Positions 57,241 through 64,000 of a stretch of DNA of 64,000 bases are shown here, piece after piece (position 1 is the stretch's first letter; each line of letters opens with the position of its first letter). The translations under genes were made by a program, and so were the position numbers. Origin of the DNA: Caprella mutica (Eukaryota > Arthropoda > Malacostraca > Amphipoda > Caprellidae); NCBI GenBank assembly GCA_947561585.1, contig CANNZV010000258.1:248001-312000 (forward strand), written 5' to 3'. Below the pieces are notes generated by a model. The model did no database searches. It saw only the letters and a list, made by a program, of their open reading frames with translations, and was not told where the DNA came from.

Positions 57241-57390
57241 ATTGTCTCGGGCCCAATTGTCTCGAGCCCAATTGTCATGGGCCCAATTGTCCAGGGCCCA
57301 ATTGTCATGGGGCCCAATTGTCATGGGGCCCAATTGTCATGGGGCCCAATTGTCCTGGGCCCAATTGTCGGCGGGTCCAATTGTCGGGGC
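57241..57390. repeat. ~17-bp tandem repeat GGGCCCAATTGTCATG
   Basis: Nine units of a GC-richer repeat in otherwise AT-rich DNA. The inverse unit (GACAATTGGGCCC) matches the style of the MULE-like termini, but the opposite arm is not seen. The two plus-strand ORFs over it are artefacts. Confidence 0.85.
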
Positions 57391-57553
57391 CCAACTAAAA
57401 ACGCACTTGCAACAGCGCGGGAAAGGGCTCTTCTTAAAATGTTGTCACACATGTGTTTTTATCGCTGAATCATCGATAAAAAAAACGCAAGTGTAAAAAC
57501 ATTTTCAGAAGAGCTTTCTTCCGCGGTGTTAAAAATGCAAGTGTGAAGCGGGC
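57388..57553. mobile_element. 166-bp palindromic MITE next to the GGGCCC repeat
   Basis: ACGCACTTGCAACAGCGCGG and CTCTTCTTAAAATGTT on the left pair with AACATTTTCAGAAGAG, CCGCGGTG and ATGCAAGTG on the right, which ends AAGCGGGCC. Looks like a hAT-type MITE, though no duplication was confirmed. Confidence 0.5.
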
Positions 57554-58297
57554 CTTGCCCATGCAATGAACAAGCGAAGAACGAATATTCAGAGTAAAAC
57601 TTCAATGATATCAAAAATGTAACTGAAAATGTTCAATTTCCAAATAGTTTCTAAGGAAGAAGAGTAAGCACCCTGTATTATTATGTCTAACATTATAATT
57701 TTGTTTTCCATTTATTCACTGCCTTTTAGTAAGTTAAATTACAGAGTTAGCTCTAAGAATAACCTTCGCGCAATGACAAAAATAATCACCCTCACTTTTT
57801 GCTTAGCTGTTCTTGAATAAAGAGGTAGAAAAGCAGCCGCACTGAATTGCTTTTATTCGCACAGCCAAGTAACACGGGAAGTTATACCAACAACACGAGC
57901 TATCAGAAGCCTTATGGCAATTCTTCTTGCTGTACAATTGGCTGCAGCTAACTGTCTCTCGGACTTGAATCGACGTCTTCATAGAAAATATTATACAAAA
58001 TATTATACAAAATATAGGTTATTAGATAGGGATGATAGATTATAATATTAACCTTAAAAAAGAGTAACGTCATAAGGAACAACTCAAATGATACTTTAAT
58101 TGAGTATTTAATATCAAAGGGGCGGAGCTTAAACATGTGATGTCACAATAAGTGTGTCGGGATGAGTGTCTCAGAACATTTTATGTTTTGGAACAACTTC
58201 ACCTGTAACTTGGCTAAGTAATTGCTACCTTGGCACCTGTGACGTTTGTAAATGCCACTATTTCGTTGGTCTAGAAAGTGTACACTGCACACGTCTA

Positions 58298-58963
58298 ACA
58301 AAACATCGTAGTAGACCAGCCTCCTAGTAGGTAAACCTCCTATTAGACAAGAAACTGTAGTGGAAAAAACCTCCCAGGTAGCAATCATTATTCCTGGGAT
58401 ATTAAGGGAATAACCCTGGGAAGAAGGATATATTCCTGAGATATTCCCTTAATATCCCAGGAATAAATCCTTGCTGCCTGGGCTCGTATTACTAGACAAA
58501 ACACATTTTTTTTGTCACCTGACAGTTATTCTAATGTAAACATTACAAGAGGTAATAATTACAATACTGTTTAAATATAATTCTGCAATTTGAATTTTAT
58601 ATTATATTTATATATGCTATTTTTAGGATGAAAAATAAGGCAGAATCTGTGCTAAAAAAATTGATGTGGAAAGTTACAGAAAAATAGATAGTGAAGACTA
58701 TTATAATTTCATAAAATGATAATTCAATTGAAAAAATTTATTCATTTTAATTGAAACGAAAAATTCATAATGTTTCTAAATGTGTTTCCCTTCAAGATTG
58801 GTATGTTAGTCACCATTAATTTCACATTATAGTTATCATAAACAAATAGAGCTATCGAAATGTTAAAGTCACCGCTTAACTTTTTGTAAGAAGCTACTAG
58901 TGACTTTCTTACAAGACCAAAAAAACTTGGTACGTAATTCTGGTCTACTACTAGGTTTTGCTG
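58298..58963. mobile_element. Pogo-like MITE, copy B, interrupted by another MITE
   Basis: Inverse orientation of copy A. Left end is degenerate (ACAAAACATCGTAGTAGACC), right end TGGTCTACTACTAGGTTTTG then CTG followed by TA. A 110-bp palindromic element (58373-58482) splits the block GGAAAAAACCTCGTA that is intact in copy A. The minus ORFs over it are not genes. Confidence 0.75.
58373..58482. mobile_element. 110-bp palindromic MITE nested in the pogo-like copy B
   Basis: Ends CCCAGGTAGCAA and TTGCTGCCTGGG, with inner complementary blocks ATTCCTGGGATATTAAGGGA and TCCCTTAATATCCCAGGAAT, so almost the whole element folds. Comparison with copy A shows a clean insertion with duplication of CT. Confidence 0.75.
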
Positions 58964-59024
58964 TACCAAATAAAGTGATACCTACTCCTTCTTTACCTTA
59001 TACTATACAACTGCTAACACTATA

Positions 59025-59198
59025 AGGGCCCTTGCACATAAGCATCTTTCAATGTGCGTCAATTAATGCATGACTCTAAAATCTCATTACCCCTATGGTT
59101 TGTGAGCACATGCACCTTTGGAAGCACGTTTAAAGAGTTAAAATAAAGACAATTCTAGACGCAAGAAAGAGACGCTGCTACAAATGTAAAGGGGCCCT
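59025..59198. mobile_element. 174-bp inverted-repeat MITE (ends AGGGCCC)
   Basis: Left end AGGGCCCTTGCACATAAGCA; right end (inverse) AGGGGCCCCTTTACATTTG. The short TIR and size suggest a hAT-like MITE. Non-coding. Confidence 0.45.
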
Positions 59199-59479
59199 AA
59201 CATGTCTTGCGCTGAAGACATTTAATGGAGCCACTTCTGTCCTAGGTAGCTACCTAGTAGGTTGTGTGCCTGAGGTGTGACTGCAGTACAGTGACGGTTT
59301 GTGTGAAACTTTTCAAAAATGCGTTTTAGCTGTTATATAATATTATCATATTTAAAAAAGTATATACATTATATTTGTTATAATGGTGTTAGATAATATA
59401 TTTATCCAGAAATATTAAATAATTTTCAAGTATAAGTATGCATTTTACTCAATCTGAAAGTGGTATATCTATATATATA

Positions 59480-59645
59480 TTTTTTTCTCCCTAATTTACG
59501 CTGCCCTAGAAGCCTTGAGCTTTTTCGGGCCATTCTGTCCCATGTTTTTACTAAATAAATTTCTATGAACAAAAGTGTTAGGATCAGCGAGGCCCAGGCT
59601 CTGCATCCCTTTGTAAGGGAGCCGTATGTATAAATAAATATATCA
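59480..59645 (+). repeat. LINE 3'-end remnant
   Basis: A GC-richer block (CCTTGAGCTTTTTCGGGCCA, GAGGCCCAGGCTCTGC) ends in GTATGTATAAATAAATATAT. The layout matches an untranslated LINE tail. No RT motifs are present. Confidence 0.35.
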
Positions 59646-60580
59646 GATATAACATTCAGGGTCTGTAATCTCTGTATTCGACTAGTGATTGTTATTGGAA
59701 TAATTTCTAATTATCCATTGGAGTTGTTCATACTTTTCTCTAATCTCTGAATTTAACTGAATATTTTTCATTATTTATAATAAGAATAATATTCATCTAT
59801 CAACTAAACCTGGAAATATTTTTGAAAATTAAATATGTATGAAAAAGTTTAAATTTAGAACAATAACATCCAAATTACTAAAGTTCAGTGCGCAAGGTAC
59901 GCCACCCCTTCTAATCATACATTTTTATTACTTTCATTTCTTACTTTACACAATAAAAAAACATATAATGTTCGTCAAACAATATTCATAACTATTGATA
60001 ACGATATGAAAGTGTGAAAATATCAGACTACTAACGAAAAACATTAAGAATTTACTACACTAATCTTCATGTCTTCATTCAGTAGCTGTACTGTACATAA
60101 AGAGGTACATCTCACCTCCACTAAATTTCCTGTAAAGCTATCATAAGAACTTGAAAAGAAATTGTGATGTCAATCGAGATGTTTTCAGTACGTGAAGTCA
60201 TCAATACAACATTTTGAAGTAATTTAAAGCAAATAAATTCTTTATTTATTACTAGTATGAAAGCTAAGTGAAAACCTTAGTCAGATTAATAACTAGAAAT
60301 TACAGTTAGATGGGCAGTACTTCAATTCGAATATATGAAAAGTTCCATTCATTATACTCCAAATAATTAAGAATTAGAAAACAAACTAATTTTTTGTTTC
60401 AATTCCTTGTCTCTTTTTTGCATTGGGAATCTGACTCAAGTTTGTGAGTCTACCCACCTGTGACTTCACAGCACCATATCCACCTGTGATAAGAATGTTA
60501 TCACCTGCTGATTAAAGTGAACCTGGAGAAATACTAACCTTAACCCAATTAACACCAACCACCACACCACCACCACCACA
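59646..60580. other. AT-rich DNA before the minisatellite cluster
   Basis: No exon, TIR pair or transposase motif was recognised; a short CACCAACCACCACACC run leads into the 12-bp array. Confidence 0.4.
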
Positions 60581-60692
60581 ATCTTTACACCAATCTTTAC
60601 ACCAATCTTTACACCAATCTTTACACCAATCTTTACACCAATCTTTACACCAATCAATACACCAATCAATACACCAATCATTACACCAATCA
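60581..60692. repeat. 12-bp tandem repeat ATCTTTACACCA
   Basis: About nine copies; the last four switch to ATCAATACACCA or ATCATTACACCA. The minus strand reads as an open ‘IGVK’ or ‘DWCK’ repeat in two frames, which is only the repeat itself. Confidence 0.92.
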
Positions 60693-61182
60693 TCACATGA
60701 CTGTACCAACTGATTATCACTTAGGGCAATAAAATGAAATATTTGATTCATAAATTCTTCTTTCTATTTTATGTTTTCTTCAAGGATAAAAGTGTTATCA
60801 ATGAGATAAGATAAAAAATGCAGAGACAGCAAGTCTCTTTTTATTAATTAAATCTGTGGTTAACGACTTCATTTTTGTATGAAATATGATAAATGTATCA
60901 ATATCGGTACACTTTTACAGTAAAGAACTTTATTAGAATATTTGTTTTCTGACAATTAATTCATATAAATTAGTTCATATATTAATTTATATCTCATCCT
61001 CGTACTTAATGTGTATGTGTATGTAGATATTCAATTAATATCAAGAGATAATTATACCCTATGAATTAACCATAATTGGGAGAATGTTTCTAATTAGATA
61101 AAAATCTAGCCTTCCTTATTTAAAATTACTACCTAAACACATTTCAATGAGTCTTAATGGTAGACATGAATAGAAGATGAGG

Positions 61183-61608
61183 AGAGTCACTGTGATGATG
61201 TACTATTAGAGAAAAGAGTCACTGTGATGATGTACTATCAGAGGAAAGAGTCACTGTGATGATGTACTATCAGAGAAAAGAGTCACTGTGATGATGTACT
61301 ATCAGAGAAAAGAGTCACTGTGATGATGTAGTATCAGAGAAAAGAGTCACTGTGATGATGTACTAACAGAGAAAAGAGTCACTGTGATGATGTACTATCA
61401 GAGAAAAGAGTCACTGCGATGATGTACTATCAGAGAAAAGAGTCACTGTGATGATGTACTAACAGAGAAAAGAGTCACTGTGATGATGTACTATCAGAGA
61501 AAAGAGTCACTGCGATGATGAACTATCAGAGAAAAGAGGCACTGTGATGATGTACTATCAGAGAAAAGAGTCACTGTGATGATGTACTATCAGAGAAAAG
61601 AGTCACTG
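61183..61608. repeat. 32-bp minisatellite AGAGTCACTGTGATGATGTA
   Basis: About 13 copies of a 32-bp unit (AGAGTCACTGTGATGATGTA then CTATCAGAGAAA) with sparse substitutions (TGCGATGATG, CTAACAG). Confidence 0.95.
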
Positions 61609-61849
61609 CTTGATGAAGTATTCAAAAGGTTGAATAAATGTTTGAATTTTTTCACAATAGTTCCAATGCTATGAGACGTTACAGAGTAGGAAATCATAAG
61701 AAATAAATATTTTTTATCAAACAAATAGTACATTGAATTACTGCCTATATAAACTGAATAGTACAGTGCAGTGCCTGTTAAATGATGTGAAACATTAGTG
61801 CCTTGACACGATCTAATGCATTCCTTGGTAGAGTGATAGGAAAGTGGAT

Positions 61850-62245
61850 GGAGAGTGATACTGTAGGAGTGATAGGAGAGTGATAGTGTAGGAGTGATAG
61901 GAGAGTGATAGTGTAGGAGTGATAGGAGAGTGATAGGAGAGTGATAGTGTAGGAGTGATAGGAGAGTGATAGTGTAGGAGTGATAGGAGAGTGATAGTGT
62001 AGGAGTGATAGGAGAGTGATAGTGTAGGAGTGTTAGGAGAGTGATAGTGTAGGAGTGATGGAAGAGTGATAGTGTAGGAGTGATAGGAGAGTGATAGTGT
62101 AGGAGTAATAGGAGAGTGATAGTGTAGGAGTGATAGGAGAGTGATAGTGTAGGAGTGATAGGAGAGTGATAGTGTAGGAGTGATAGGAGAGTGATAGTGT
62201 AGGAGTGATAGGAGAGTGATAGTGTAGGAGTGATAGGAGAGTGAT
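61850..62245. repeat. 25-bp minisatellite GTGATAGGAGAGTGATAGTG
   Basis: About 16 very uniform copies of GTGATAGGAGAGTGATAGTG plus TAGGA. The unit itself is a duplicated GTGATAG motif. High uniformity suggests recent expansion. Confidence 0.95.
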
Positions 62246-62635
62246 TGTATGATCGGAGCCCTGGGGGGTGTGTTTCTATTTCTCTAGCCGGGCAGGCATT
62301 TCTTTATTTCAATATTCATATTCAATATTTCCAGTATTTAAGTTCTTTCATTCACATGGTAGCGTGGTTTTTAATTAGTGCTGAGCGGGCATTTATTTAC
62401 GTGAGTTACGATTCTCCCTAGAAAGAATAATCAATTTGTCTAATTTACTGTTTACGTTACTTAACAATAATAATCATCAATATCTTCACTTCATTGAATA
62501 GCATCAAATCAAATATCGTACCAAAATAACAAGGTTAAATAAAACACAGTAATAGATTAAATCAGGTGTACTCTAATTAAGTAATAGATCAGACAAAAGG
62601 TTCGAGAAATAGTAAATCCTACATATACATCGTAC

Positions 62636-63929
62636 GGCTCTAGGACAACTGCCATGCGGACAACTGCCATAGTGGACAACTGCCATGTAATATATTATAA
62701 TTTTATTTTGGGTGAATTGTAAATCCTATGATTTCTTGGAATTAATTTGATGTGAAGTATATCATTATTTTGACCAATAATTTTAGTATAAAAATGTTAA
62801 TTGTATAGTAAGAAATTGTGAATGAAGAAACATTGAAATTAATATTGAAGTAATACTAGATTTCTTTCTTTGTTACAATCATTTTCTTTCACATTTTACG
62901 CCTTAAATAATCAAATGGTTGACAAAAAGATTGAAATCTATAGATACAAAACTTTTTTTTGCAAACAGTTCCGAATAAAAAGAATAGTACAAAGATTAGC
63001 TTAACTGGTTAATATTTTCAGTGAGTGTGGTTTTGCATCTTACTATTTTAAAGTTACTTTCACACAACACTGGGCATATATGAGTTAACTAAAATGTTGA
63101 TTTGTTATTAGTATAATAACAAATTTAATAAAACATATTTCAGTAATAATTATTCTCATATTTTGACACTTTTCAAATATTTATAAGATATGTTTCTGAT
63201 CGGTGGGAGCTGGAAACAAAGAAACTATAGAAAAATATTTCCAAGTTACTGAGTAAAGTGTTTTTTGTAAGAATTTTTTTTAACATAGAAATAAGATAGA
63301 TACTACTTCAGTTTCTAATCCTGAATCTAGCAGAAATGTTTGTTTTTTTTCAAATAAAAATTTATAATTAACCCAATGAAAATTATTAAATAGTAAAATG
63401 CAAAATCACACTCACTAGAAATTTTATCCTGTAAAGCTTGTGTTTGTACTATTCTTTGTATTTTGAAATGTTTGAAAAAAAAGTTTTGCATCTATAGATT
63501 TTCCACTTGTCAACCATTTGATTGTTTAAGGAGCTAAATGGGTTAAATATGATTTAAAAAAGAAATGAATTTAGTATACTTCAACTTTAAATTCTGAATC
63601 TGCCGTTAATATTAATTTTTATACTTCTTCATGCACAATTTCGGACTGTAAGATTAATATTATACTTATTTTTAGGTTAAGATAATAATATACTTCACAT
63701 CAAATTAAGTCCATGAAAGGTTAAGTTTACAAGTGCATTACAATTCAACCAATATAAAATTATAATATATTGCATGACAATTGTCCGCATGGCAGTTTGT
63801 CGCATGGCAGTTGTCCACTATGGCAGTTATCCGCATGGCAGTTATCCGCATGGCAGTTATCCGCATGGCAGTTATCCGCATGTCAGTTGTCCGCATATCA
63901 GTTGTCCGCATGTCAGTTGTCCGTACACC
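62636..63929. mobile_element. Foldback MULE-like element with tandem-repeat termini (unit GGACAACTGCCATGC)
   Basis: Left arm has three units (GGACAACTGCCATGC and variants); right arm (63780-63929) has about ten inverted units (GCATGGCAGTTATCC). Perfect 9-bp flanking duplication ACATCGTAC (62627-62635 and 63930-63938). Beyond the repeats the arms stay complementary well inward (CAAATGGTTGACAA near 62912 against TTGTCAACCATTTG near 63510), so nearly the whole 1.29 kb can fold back. No coding remnant seen. Confidence 0.82.
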
Positions 63930-64000
63930 ACATCGTACACTTAATTAAATTAATCAAATATCTACCTATGGAGGAGTTTAACTTACAACATGGGTCAAGC

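Noticed and set aside
57226..57496. Plus-strand ORFs over GGGCCCAATTGTC
   Set aside because: Two overlapping frames are both open only because the repeat lacks stops; no coding signature.
60466..60751. Minus-strand IGVK and DWCK repeat ORFs
   Set aside because: By-products of the 12-bp array; both frames open, no signal or domain.

Overview
The window looks like intronic and intergenic DNA of an arthropod nuclear genome. It is strongly AT-rich, its genes are split by GT-AG introns, and it is crowded with Tc1/mariner, Mutator-like (MULE), pogo-like and LINE relics plus many minisatellites. The protein style (arthropod-like cadherin, DD37D transposase) and repeat style would fit a crustacean such as a parasitic copepod, but I cannot confirm the species from sequence alone. 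No rRNA, tRNA, CRISPR or bacterial-style operon is visible.

Genes. The main gene is a plus-strand, 25-exon, single-pass membrane cadherin-like protein, 21054-54884. A signal-peptide exon at 21054-21114 is separated by a ~19.8 kb transposon-packed intron from the first ectodomain exon at 40958. All 25 exon phases fit and the assembled CDS is 4332 nt (1443 residues). In order it encodes a signal peptide, cadherin-type repeats, a Cys/Thr-rich TCPxC stalk, a Ser/Thr/Pro linker, more cadherin-type repeats with a DxNDxAP linker, a dibasic-rich site, one TM helix and a ~235-residue cytoplasmic tail. Eight of its exons are duplicated upstream (3040-5822). That copy ends in a frameshift and stop early in the stalk and carries a nearby AATAAA, so it is either a pseudogene or a truncated, potentially secreted paralogue. 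A second, weaker gene candidate with Tyr/Trp/Arg-rich exons lies at 6960-9787.

Mobile DNA. The most notable pattern is a set of elements whose terminal inverted repeats are built from short (about 12-18 bp) tandem repeats. Each element has its own unit, but most units share a GG-(A/T-rich core)-CC layout and a 7-nt terminal cap followed by GG or GA. The clearest are at 27095-28463, 52715-53756 and 62636-63929, with 9-bp target duplications matching 8/9, 8/9 and 9/9. Two relatives (23873-24829 and 43550-45700) contain recognisable C-terminal MULE transposase fragments. A 5.7 kb member (32915-38631) holds a mariner relic and a ~3.9 kb satellite. Tc1/mariner relics sit at 9825-11197, 22380-23440, 28740-30260 (nested), 30303-31595 (DD37D, one frameshift) and 38920-39908. 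LINE fragments are at 18300-20122. Comparing repeat copies gives direct empty-site evidence for three insertions.

Layout: 0-3 kb small inverted repeats; 3-6 kb partial cadherin copy; 7-9.8 kb candidate small gene; 9.8-18.2 kb DNA transposons and nested MITEs; 18.3-20.1 kb LINE fragments; 21-41 kb giant intron 1; 41-55 kb main gene body; 55-64 kb intergenic DNA with pogo-like MITEs, three minisatellite arrays and a foldback MULE-like element.
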